DNA of 64,000 nt, taken from the NCBI GenBank assembly GCA_041746475.1, contig JBGTGX010000042.1:19263-83262 (forward strand), given 5' to 3'. The translations under genes were made by a program, and so were the position numbers. Shown piece by piece: positions 23,440 through 30,803 of the stretch. The stretch comes from Aridibacter sp041746475. Its GTDB lineage: Bacteria; Acidobacteriota; Blastocatellia; Pyrinomonadales; Pyrinomonadaceae. The notes under the pieces were generated by a model that was given only the letters and a program-made list of their open reading frames with translations, made no database searches and had not been told where the DNA came from. Each line of letters starts with the position of its first letter. Positions within the stretch are counted from its first letter, which is position 1.

Positions 23440-24453
23440 TCACGCTTGGGTTTCTGTTTCGATATACTCCGATATTAACTCAAACGAACGATTTTCCCGG
23501 TAGCTTATCTTAAAGTGACCATCGTCAAATTCTTCGTGAATATGATCGATCCCGTGTTTTTTTAATCTCTTACTCAAAACCTTCGCGCCGAGGTCAAGCG
23601 CAAATTCATCTTTGGTTCCGGCATCTATAAACAGCAAACGAAGCGATTTCAGATCTTCGATATATTCTTCGACCATTTCGACCGGATCATTTTCCAACCA
23701 ACGCGCCCAAACGTCCTCGCGAATTTCTCCTGTTTCGAGATCAAACGGAAGGTCGAAACCCCATTCTGAATCGGGGTTCGGTGAATAGCACGCGCTCATT
23801 CCGATCATATTCAGGCCGTCAAAATCGTGTTTGCCTTTTTTTGCTTCCTCATCCCAAATTGTTTCCATCAGTTTTTTCGGGTTTCCTTTGATCCCGCGAA
23901 CCGCTTTGGAAAAGTCCTCGCGATAACATAGCTCAAAAAAACAATCGCCGCTTACCGATGCAGCCAAACCAAATAGATCCGCATGGCGCATTGCCATGAT
24001 AAGCGAACCGTAACCACCCGAGGATTTTCCCATTACAGCCCGCGAATTTCGATCAGCGATCGTTCGAAAGTTATCGTCTATAAAAGGTACTATTTCGCCG
24101 GTAAGATAATCTTCATAGTTTCCCGTCGCCGCCGAATTCAGATACTGCGAACCACCGTAGTATGTGAAACAATCCGGCATCACGGCGATCATCGGTTTTA
24201 CCGTTTTACCCGCGATCAGTCTATCGAGACGTTCCGGGATGTTTGGCGTGAACGCGTTGTCATTGATCATCATTTTCCCGCGTCCGGTAAATCCGGTTAA
24301 GCAGTACGTAACAGGGTAATTCTTGTCGTTTTTGCTATAATCAGGCGGAAGATAAACGCACAGCTCACGGACAAATGGATCGCTAAGCGGATTGTTTTTC
24401 AGTACCGCGCTTTCGTGTTGTAAAACTTTTATTGTTCCTTTGTTTTCGCTCAT
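23440..24453 (-). CDS. Putative esterase (esterase D / enterochelin esterase-like)
   Basis: 337-residue alpha/beta hydrolase of the Esterase_PHB/EstD group. Nucleophile elbow GKSSGGYGSLIMA with Ser at GxSxG (about 143), oxyanion region YPVTYCLTGFTGRG (about 46-59), and a C-terminal FDDGHFKISY with the catalytic His; an acid in the LLFIDAGTKDEF segment. No signal peptide, so cytoplasmic. Activity on S-formylglutathione or other short acyl esters is possible but not deducible. It is divergent from the DUF2721 gene with a 36-base gap. Confidence 0.85.
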   Translation of the reverse strand: MSENKGTIKVLQHESAVLKNNPLSDPFVRELCVYLPPDYSKNDKNYPVTYCLTGFTGRGKMMINDNAFTPNIPERLDRLIAGKTVKPMIAVMPDCFTYYGGSQYLNSAATGNYEDYLTGEIVPFIDDNFRTIADRNSRAVMGKSSGGYGSLIMAMRHADLFGLAASVSGDCFFELCYREDFSKAVRGIKGNPKKLMETIWDEEAKKGKHDFDGLNMIGMSACYSPNPDSEWGFDLPFDLETGEIREDVWARWLENDPVEMVEEYIEDLKSLRLLFIDAGTKDEFALDLGAKVLSKRLKKHGIDHIHEEFDDGHFKISYRENRSFELISEYIETETQA

Positions 24454-24489
24454 AGCAAATGCCGGTATCGAACTCCGGCTAATTATTTT

Positions 24490-25122
24490 ATGTCGTTGAT
24501 TATATTTCAGGATCTAATTAAATCCAGCCTCGGGGAGCTTTCCTCAACAATAGGCTTTCTCACCGCGATGATCACGCCTGCATTGTTGATCTCGGCAAGC
24601 GGTACACTTATTTTAACAACCTCGACACGGCTTGGGCGCGTAATTGATCGGGCTCGTGAATTAGAACAAAGGCTGAATGAGCTTATCGTGACAAAGGAAA
24701 AATCTGAGATTCCATTATACATTCGGCGAATCGAGGTCGTTTTTGAATTGCTCGACAAGGTTACGACCCGCTCTCGCATGCTGCAAAAGGCATTGTTTGT
24801 TTTTTACTGCAGTCTTGTGATGTTTGTATTAACAAGCCTGACGATCGGTGTTGTCGGGTTACTCAATCATTATGCGTGGATTCCGATTCCTATCGGGCTC
24901 GTTGGAATGCTTTTCGTTTTTTACGGCAGCATCGTGATGATGCAGGAATCGAGAATGGCAACCGCGACAACAAACGCAGAAATGGACATTACGTGGGAAA
25001 TCGCTACGAAGATTGCGCCGGCCGAGATTGTTGAAAAATACAGCTACAATGTTATGGGAAAACACCGGGTACGAAGCAAAATTAATGGAACTTTTGGTGC
25101 CGGAAAGAAAACGGAGGAGTAG
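24490..25122 (+). CDS. DUF2721 family membrane protein
   Basis: 210-residue membrane protein with three predicted hydrophobic segments (LTAMITPALLISASGTLIL; ALFVFYCSLVMFVLTSL; PIGLVGMLFVFYGSIVMM). The segment STRLGRVIDRARELEQRLNE after the first helix is the DUF2721 hallmark. Function unknown in the family. Downstream, the guanine deaminase ATG lies 19 bases after the stop, so the gene may head the purine-catabolic operon, though no functional link is known. Confidence 0.8.
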   Translation: MSLIIFQDLIKSSLGELSSTIGFLTAMITPALLISASGTLILTTSTRLGRVIDRARELEQRLNELIVTKEKSEIPLYIRRIEVVFELLDKVTTRSRMLQKALFVFYCSLVMFVLTSLTIGVVGLLNHYAWIPIPIGLVGMLFVFYGSIVMMQESRMATATTNAEMDITWEIATKIAPAEIVEKYSYNVMGKHRVRSKINGTFGAGKKTEE

Positions 25123-25141
25123 CTGGAAGCAGTATTCAAAA

Positions 25142-25618
25142 ATGACAGAAAATCAAAAACAATTTATGCTTCGGGCGATCGAGCTTGCCGAAAATGGCTT
25201 AGAAACTGATGCTGGCGGACCATTTGGAGCAGTAGTGGTGAAAAACGGGGAAATTATTGGCGAAGGTTGGAATTGTGTTACATCGACGAATGACCCTACG
25301 GCTCACGCTGAAATTTCAGCAATCAGAAAGGCCTGCCAAGAGCTTGATTCATTCCAATTGGAGGGATGCGTTTTATACACTTCCTGCGAACCGTGCCCGA
25401 TGTGTCTAGGCGCGATATATTGGGCGCGTTTGGAAAAGCTATATTTCGGATGTACGCGGGAAGACGCGGCGGCGGTCGGGTTTGACGATGAGTTTATTTA
25501 TGAAGAAATCTCGCGGAATCTTGATCAGAGGAAAATCGACACAATAAATTTTATGCGCGATGCAGCGCTCTCCGTTTTCGGGAAATGGGAAAAAAAGGTT
25601 GATAAAATTGAGTACTAA
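25142..25618 (+). CDS. guaD: Guanine deaminase (CDA-fold)
   Basis: Zinc-dependent deaminase converting guanine to xanthine. The 158-residue size and motifs match the GuaD type: GGPFGAVVVKNGEIIGEGWN, the zinc site HAEISA (His55, Glu57) and SCEPCPMCLGAIYWAR (Cys85, Cys88), then DAAAVGFDDEFIYEEI, the region that in GuaD contacts guanine. The start at 25142 (MTENQKQFML) is preferred; the longer open frame overlaps the previous gene. Followed by a small DMT transporter and xanthine dehydrogenase, so its product would be passed to xanthine oxidation. Confidence 0.9.
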   Translation: MTENQKQFMLRAIELAENGLETDAGGPFGAVVVKNGEIIGEGWNCVTSTNDPTAHAEISAIRKACQELDSFQLEGCVLYTSCEPCPMCLGAIYWARLEKLYFGCTREDAAAVGFDDEFIYEEISRNLDQRKIDTINFMRDAALSVFGKWEKKVDKIEY

Positions 25619-25627
25619 TTCGAAATA

Positions 25628-26083
25628 ATGACATTTTTCAACACATATTTTTTTATCGTTCTCGCATTAATTGCGGGAATGATGATGCCAACGCAGGCCG
25701 CGATCAACAGCAAACTTGGTGGAGATCTAGGCAGTCCGATCCTGGCAGCATTTGTTTCCTTTGTTGTCGGGACGCTGGCTCTTTTTGCATATATTTTGCT
25801 GATGGGAATTCCGTTAAGTAATTTAACTTCTCTAAAAAATACGTCATATATTTCATGGACTGGCGGATTACTCGGAGCGTTTTTCGTTGCATCTTCGGTC
25901 GTGCTGGTACCAAAGCTCGGCGTGGCTTTGACTTTCAGCCTGCTGATTGCCGGGCAAATGATCGTAACGCTTGTGTTTGATCATTATGGGTTGCTGGGTG
26001 TTCCGGTTAAAGAAGTGAATATTCAGAGGCTATTGGGTGTTACGCTGATTATCGGCGGCGCGTTTCTAATTCGAAAGTTCTGA
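25628..26083 (+). CDS. Small DMT-family transporter (YdcZ/DUF606 type)
   Basis: 151 residues with five hydrophobic segments, matching half-sized DMT transporters of the YdcZ/DUF606 family, which probably act as dimers in the inner membrane. The start FFNTYFFIVLALIAGMMMPTQAAIN (with MPTQAAINSKLG, a family hallmark) is characteristic, as is the end LGVTLIIGGAFLIRKF. It sits between guanine deaminase and the xanthine dehydrogenase small subunit, with 9- and 2-base gaps. A role in purine or metabolite movement is inferred from that position alone. Confidence 0.85.
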   Translation: MTFFNTYFFIVLALIAGMMMPTQAAINSKLGGDLGSPILAAFVSFVVGTLALFAYILLMGIPLSNLTSLKNTSYISWTGGLLGAFFVASSVVLVPKLGVALTFSLLIAGQMIVTLVFDHYGLLGVPVKEVNIQRLLGVTLIIGGAFLIRKF

Positions 26084-26085
26084 GT

Positions 26086-27510
26086 ATGATCAAATTTATC
26101 TTAAACAATGAAACTGTCGATACTGGACTTCCAAAGGGAATGACAGTGCTTGATTTTGTTCGTTACAAGAAGAATCTAAAGGGAACAAAGATCGGGTGTA
26201 GAGAAGGAGATTGCGGCGCGTGTAATATCTTGATCGGCGAACTAAAAGAGGGCGAAGTCGAATACCGGTCGATGACTTCGTGCCTTACACCGCTTGCAAA
26301 TGCAGAAGGAAAACACGTCGTCACGGTCGAAGGAATTAATTGCGACTCCGGAGACCTAACCCCTGTTCAAAACGCTCTTGTCGAACAAAGCGGCACGCAA
26401 TGCGGGTTTTGCACCGTCGGTTTTGTGATGTCGATGACCGGCTTTTGTATTGATAAGACTGACAAAACTGCACAAATGGCAATTTCCGCAATTGACGGAA
26501 ATATATGCCGCTGCACGGGTTATAAATCGATTGAGCGGGCGGCTTTTTCTCTTTTAGAAGAGGAGAAAGCGCAAACGCCGGAGATGGAAAAATCCTGGCT
26601 TGAAAATGCGATCTCAAAAAAAATTGTTCCTGAATATTTTTCAGAGATCGGAAGTCGGCTAAAAGATCTCCAAAAAGAAAACTCAAAGGTCAAGACTCAA
26701 AACTCAAAACTCCTAGTGGGCGGAGGTACAGACCTTTACGTACAAAAGCACGATGAAATGGTCTACGCAGATGGAAGCCACGTTTTTTATGTTGATGATC
26801 TGCGTCAAATAAAAGACGCCGGAGAATTCATCGAGATCGGGGCATCGGTTACGGTTACGGATTTGCTTGAGTCGCCTATCATACAGAGTATCTTCCCGAA
26901 TTTATACAAACATTTGAAACTAGTTTCCTCAACGCCGATTCGCAACATGGCGACCCTCGCTGGAAATTTTATCAACGCTTCACCGATCGGCGATATGACC
27001 GTCTGGTTTTTGGCATTGGATGCGGAAGTTGATTTACAACACGACCCGAAAGCTATGGAGAGTGCAATACGTATAATTCTGCTTAGGGATCTATATCTAG
27101 GCTACAAAGATTTGGCAAAATCTGAGGACGAAACGATTACGGCCATTCGCATTAAAAAGCACGTCGGCGAATTCCATTTCAACTTTGAGAAAGTATGCAA
27201 ACGCAAATATTTGGATATTGCGACGGTCAACACGGCGATTTCATTGACGTCTGATAAGGGTTTGATCGCCGAAGCTCATGTCGCCGCGGGAGGCGTTTCG
27301 CCAATTCCGCTTTATCTTAAAGAAACGTCTGCTTATCTGAAAGGAAGGGAGATTTCGAATCAGACGATATCGGAAGCCATCAGTATAATTCAAGGCGAGA
27401 TTTCTCCAATTTCCGATGTGCGCGGATCAGATGAATACAAGCGCCTCCTTCTCAGTCAGCTTTTTCGCGCGCATTTCTATGAGCTTTTCGGGATCGAACC
27501 TTCGCTTTAA
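26086..27510 (+). CDS. xdhA: Xanthine dehydrogenase small subunit (2Fe-2S and FAD)
   Basis: 474-residue electron-transfer subunit. Residues 1-165 hold two 2Fe-2S clusters: GCREGDCGACN plus the following Cys of the plant-type cluster, and QCGFCTVGF ... GNICRCTGYKSI of the second. A FAD domain follows with VGGGTDLYV near 206 and the typical LAGNFINASPIGD. The C-terminal CO-dehydrogenase-flavoprotein-like domain ends near 470. It would take electrons from the Mo subunit and pass them to NAD or another acceptor. Oddity: the Mo-binding subunit gene is not adjacent but 3.3 kb away, after a three-gene cassette. Preceded by guanine deaminase and DMT genes in the same direction. Confidence 0.95.
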   Translation: MIKFILNNETVDTGLPKGMTVLDFVRYKKNLKGTKIGCREGDCGACNILIGELKEGEVEYRSMTSCLTPLANAEGKHVVTVEGINCDSGDLTPVQNALVEQSGTQCGFCTVGFVMSMTGFCIDKTDKTAQMAISAIDGNICRCTGYKSIERAAFSLLEEEKAQTPEMEKSWLENAISKKIVPEYFSEIGSRLKDLQKENSKVKTQNSKLLVGGGTDLYVQKHDEMVYADGSHVFYVDDLRQIKDAGEFIEIGASVTVTDLLESPIIQSIFPNLYKHLKLVSSTPIRNMATLAGNFINASPIGDMTVWFLALDAEVDLQHDPKAMESAIRIILLRDLYLGYKDLAKSEDETITAIRIKKHVGEFHFNFEKVCKRKYLDIATVNTAISLTSDKGLIAEAHVAAGGVSPIPLYLKETSAYLKGREISNQTISEAISIIQGEISPISDVRGSDEYKRLLLSQLFRAHFYELFGIEPSL

Positions 27511-27580
27511 CGAATCCAGCACCTACAAGAATCGAATATAAACGCTATACTATTTCTTACCCTGTTCGCTTTAAAAATCT
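27511..27580 (+). promoter_or_regulatory. Possible separate promoter of the ketosynthase cassette
   Basis: TATACT (27546-27551) lies 30 bases before the ketosynthase ATG and would serve as a -10. The upstream -35-like CCTACA is weak (18-base spacing). If real, the cassette is transcribed separately from xdhA. Confidence 0.3.
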
Positions 27581-28852
27581 ATGTTCAGTAGTTTTCGCAA
27601 ACCTAGAAGAGTAGTTATTTCGGGATTTGGCTGTGTTACGCCTATTGGAATTGGCGGTAAATCGTTTTGGCAAGGATTGAGGGAAGCAAAAAGCGGAGTG
27701 TCAAAAATCGAATCCTTTGACGTCTCGGGCTCTTCCGTTCAGATTGCCGGAGAAATCAAAGATTTCGATGCAGACGCCGAAATCTCAATAAAAGACCGCA
27801 GACATGTTCCCCGCACCGTGCCGCTCGCACTCGCTTCCGCCCGTGAAGCATTGGCGGACGCTCAAATTAACGCGGAAAATTTGACGCTTAACCAACGGCG
27901 TCGTTTTGGCGTAATTTTAGGCACAGGCGGGGGTGGACTCAGCTTTACGGAGAAACAATATGAAGGCTGGTATTCGAAAAACGGTGCGAAAGCAAGCGTT
28001 TACACAATTCCAAGCTCAACCCACGGAGGTTTATCTTCCGAACTTTCGATGGCTTTTGGGCTTCACGCAATGTCTCATATCGTTTCAACCGGTTGTACGA
28101 GTTCGACTGACGCGATCGCTTATGCCGCACAAAATGTCGCGCTAGGGAAAGCGGACGTTATGCTAACCGGCGGCGTAGATGCGCCGATCGCACGAGGAAT
28201 TCTTGAAGGATTCAAGCTGATGACGGTTCTGACGAGCAAGTGGAATGACGAGCCGAAGCGAGCCTCACGACCGTTTTCAAAAGATCGTTCGGGGATAGTT
28301 TTGTCGGAAGGCGCGTGGATTTTTGTGATCGAAACATTGGAAGGTGCTTTGGAAAAGGGAGCACGGATTTACGCAGAAGTTTTGGGTTATGGTTCGACAT
28401 GCGATGCATATCATCGGGTGCGTTTAGAAGAAAATGGTATCGAACCGGCACGGGCAATGTCGCTATCTCTTGAAGACGCCGGAGTGAATCCCGAAAAAGT
28501 AGATTACATTAATCTCCATGGCACATCCACGGAAATCAATGATCGAATCGAAACTAAGGCAATCAAGAATGCGCTTGGAAAACATGCCTACGAAGTTGCC
28601 TGCTCCGCCACAAAATCTCAAATAGGACATCCGCAAGGCGCTTCCGGTGCTGCAGGAATTGCATCTGCGCTGCTTTCGATAAATGAAGGCGTAATCGCTC
28701 CAACCATAAACTTAGACGTTGCGGATGAAGATTGTGATCTGGATTACACTCCAAACAAGTCAGCGGAGCGTGAAGTAAATATCGCGCTCTGTAACTGCAT
28801 CGGATTTGGTTCAAAGAATTCTGCTTTAATTTTGGGGAAGGTTAAATGCTAA
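27581..28852 (+). CDS. Beta-ketoacyl-[ACP] synthase (KAS II/FabF-like)
   Basis: 423-residue condensing enzyme. The Cys-His-His active site is complete: nucleophile Cys172 in VSTGCTSSTDAI, His313 in INLHGTSTE, and His350 in KSQIGHPQGASG. It differs from housekeeping FabF in the nucleophile context (TGCTSS rather than TACATG) and has an N-terminal MFSSFRKPRR. It therefore may accept special starter or acyl chains. Genes 2 and 3 of the cassette (methyltransferase, FAD oxidoreductase) overlap it in series, implying one pathway. No acyl carrier protein, ketoreductase or dehydratase is adjacent, so it must borrow these or act on CoA-type substrates. The cassette lies between xdhA and xdhB. Confidence 0.88.
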   Translation: MFSSFRKPRRVVISGFGCVTPIGIGGKSFWQGLREAKSGVSKIESFDVSGSSVQIAGEIKDFDADAEISIKDRRHVPRTVPLALASAREALADAQINAENLTLNQRRRFGVILGTGGGGLSFTEKQYEGWYSKNGAKASVYTIPSSTHGGLSSELSMAFGLHAMSHIVSTGCTSSTDAIAYAAQNVALGKADVMLTGGVDAPIARGILEGFKLMTVLTSKWNDEPKRASRPFSKDRSGIVLSEGAWIFVIETLEGALEKGARIYAEVLGYGSTCDAYHRVRLEENGIEPARAMSLSLEDAGVNPEKVDYINLHGTSTEINDRIETKAIKNALGKHAYEVACSATKSQIGHPQGASGAAGIASALLSINEGVIAPTINLDVADEDCDLDYTPNKSAEREVNIALCNCIGFGSKNSALILGKVKC

Positions 28853-29568
28853 ACGGATTCTCCGCGCGCAGCTACAAACTTGAGCGAATCGATACGGGCG
28901 ATTATACGGCTGAGGAATACGATCAGTTTTTAAAAGACATTCGGCTAGTAAACCGGATCACAGGTGACAATCGGGCACTTTCCAAATCTTTATTCCGCGA
29001 TATTACCCACAAGAATCTGAGAGAGTTTTCCGTACTTGATGTTGGCGCAGGTTCGGGGGAGTTACTTAGATCGTGCGCGAGGTTTTCGAGAAAAAATAAT
29101 CGGCGAGCGGCTCTTTTTGGATTGGAATTAAACCGACGATCGGCAGAATCGATTCTTGTAGAATCAAAAGATTTTAACGAAATCGCATCAATTTGTGGTG
29201 ATGCTTTGCGTTTGCCGTTTGAGGATAACTCATTTGATTATGTGGTTTGCTCGCTTTTTACCCATCATTTTCGCGAAGCCGAGATCATCAGAATATTAAA
29301 AGGGATTTCTCGTTTAGCCAAAAGGAAGATTTTTATAATCGATCTGCATAGACATCCGGCGGCTTTCAGTTTTTATAAGTTGTTCTGCGCAGCATTTTCG
29401 ATAAGCCCGCTTGTCAGGGAAGATGGTTCGCTATCGATAAAGCGTGGGTTCAAGCCTTCGGAACTGGAAAATATTGCAGTCCAAGCCGGATTGGATTCAC
29501 CCATCGTCAAACGTTCGTTTCCATTTCGACTGATCTTAACGGCGAACGGAGTTAAAAATGCCGTCTAA
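28846..29568 (+). CDS. Class I methyltransferase of the ketosynthase cassette
   Basis: 240 residues with SAM motif I FSVLDVGAGSGELLRSC (about 63-79), the acidic GLELNRRSAE, and motif post-II DALRLPFEDNSFDYVVCSLFTHHF, the hallmark of UbiE/Coq5-like small-molecule methyltransferases. Starts inside the last codons of the ketosynthase gene (7-base overlap) and overlaps the oxidoreductase by 11 bases, so all three are translationally coupled. Likely methylates a product of the ketosynthase; C- versus O-methylation is unknown. Confidence 0.87.
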   Translation: MLNGFSARSYKLERIDTGDYTAEEYDQFLKDIRLVNRITGDNRALSKSLFRDITHKNLREFSVLDVGAGSGELLRSCARFSRKNNRRAALFGLELNRRSAESILVESKDFNEIASICGDALRLPFEDNSFDYVVCSLFTHHFREAEIIRILKGISRLAKRKIFIIDLHRHPAAFSFYKLFCAAFSISPLVREDGSLSIKRGFKPSELENIAVQAGLDSPIVKRSFPFRLILTANGVKNAV

Positions 29569-30742
29569 TAACAACGAAAAAATATTGATTATTGGTGGAG
29601 GCGTTGCCGGCTCAAGCCTTGCAATTAGGCTTCGAAAGCAAGGTTGGGAAGTTTGTATTGTCGAAAAAGATAAATTCCCTCGTCACAAGCTCTGCGGGGA
29701 ATTTGTTTCGCCGGAATGTTTTTTGCACTTTGAAGAACTAGATGTACTTGATTCAATATCTCGGATCGGCGGCGAAGCGATTTTTGAGACGAGATTTTTT
29801 TCCGAAAGTGGAAGATCGGTGGCTGTACCAAGCAAATGGTTTTCCGGAGGTATGAGAGGCGCTCTTGGAATAAGCCGCTCGGAAATGGATTACTGTTTGC
29901 TCGAAAAGGCTCGAGAATTGGGTGCGGAAGTTTTGGAAGGAAGCCGCGTAACTAAGATCTCGCTTGACGGAAAACGGATTGAAAGCGTAGTGACAAAGAA
30001 TTATCGGGGTGAAACTCGAAAGAAAGCGGCGGACTTGATCGTAGACGCAACCGGGCGCGCGCGCGCCTTAAGTATGCTTTTAGAAAAGAAGACCAGTCAA
30101 AGGCATCGGGCGAAGAAGATAAAACACGTAGCTTTTAAGGTGCATCTGGAGAATGTAAATCTTGAAAAAGGCATCTGCGAGATCTACTTTTTTCGAGGTG
30201 GGTATGGCGGGCTCAACTACGTTGAAAACGGCGTCGCGAATCATTGCTTTATTCTTGATTCAAATGTCGCGCGAGAGAATCGCAGCGATGCCGATCGGAT
30301 ACTCAAAGAGGTGATCTACCGGAACGAACGCGCCTACGAAGCGCTGAAGGATTCAGAAAAAAAATTCGATTGGCTTGCCGTTCCTGTTGAAAGATTCGGA
30401 CGGCAGCCGTCAAACGATATCGAAAATCTTATCTCAGTTGGTGACGCCTCCGCATTTATCGATCCATTTACGGGTTCGGGGATGTTGATGGCACTTGAAT
30501 CGGCCAAGTTTTTGGCTTCTGAGATCTCGAAGAGTCGACGCGAATCCCGGTATATTTTAGACTTGGCAATCAAACCTCGATACGAAAAAATTTATCGGCG
30601 CAAAACAAATCGAAGGCTCAAATTGTGTTCGATCGTTCACCCACTTTCCTATTCACCGATAATCGCAAATTTCGTGATCGTAGCCGCGCGGTTTAATAAT
30701 AACCTCCTGCGGCAATTTACTTCCTCGACAAGACCCGCCTAA
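29558..30742 (+). CDS. FAD-dependent oxidoreductase (geranylgeranyl-reductase/halogenase-like)
   Basis: 394-residue flavoprotein. N-terminal FAD motif IIGGGVAGSSLAIRLRKQGWEVCIVEKDKFPRHKLCGE (recognisable by GGGVAG and the basic HKLCGEFVSP typical of the GGR/tryptophan-halogenase-like group). A second FAD motif SVGDASAFIDPFTGSGMLMALES lies near 291. The family includes geranylgeranyl reductases and hydroxylases that act on lipid or polyketide products, usually late. As gene 3 of the cassette it probably reduces or hydroxylates the methylated product. Substrate unknown. Confidence 0.87.
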   Translation: MPSNNNEKILIIGGGVAGSSLAIRLRKQGWEVCIVEKDKFPRHKLCGEFVSPECFLHFEELDVLDSISRIGGEAIFETRFFSESGRSVAVPSKWFSGGMRGALGISRSEMDYCLLEKARELGAEVLEGSRVTKISLDGKRIESVVTKNYRGETRKKAADLIVDATGRARALSMLLEKKTSQRHRAKKIKHVAFKVHLENVNLEKGICEIYFFRGGYGGLNYVENGVANHCFILDSNVARENRSDADRILKEVIYRNERAYEALKDSEKKFDWLAVPVERFGRQPSNDIENLISVGDASAFIDPFTGSGMLMALESAKFLASEISKSRRESRYILDLAIKPRYEKIYRRKTNRRLKLCSIVHPLSYSPIIANFVIVAARFNNNLLRQFTSSTRPA

Positions 30743-30803
30743 GTTTTTAAGAGGTTCGTTGAACTTGCGTGATTGAGATAAAATAAATATTCAAGTTTCT
30801 AAG

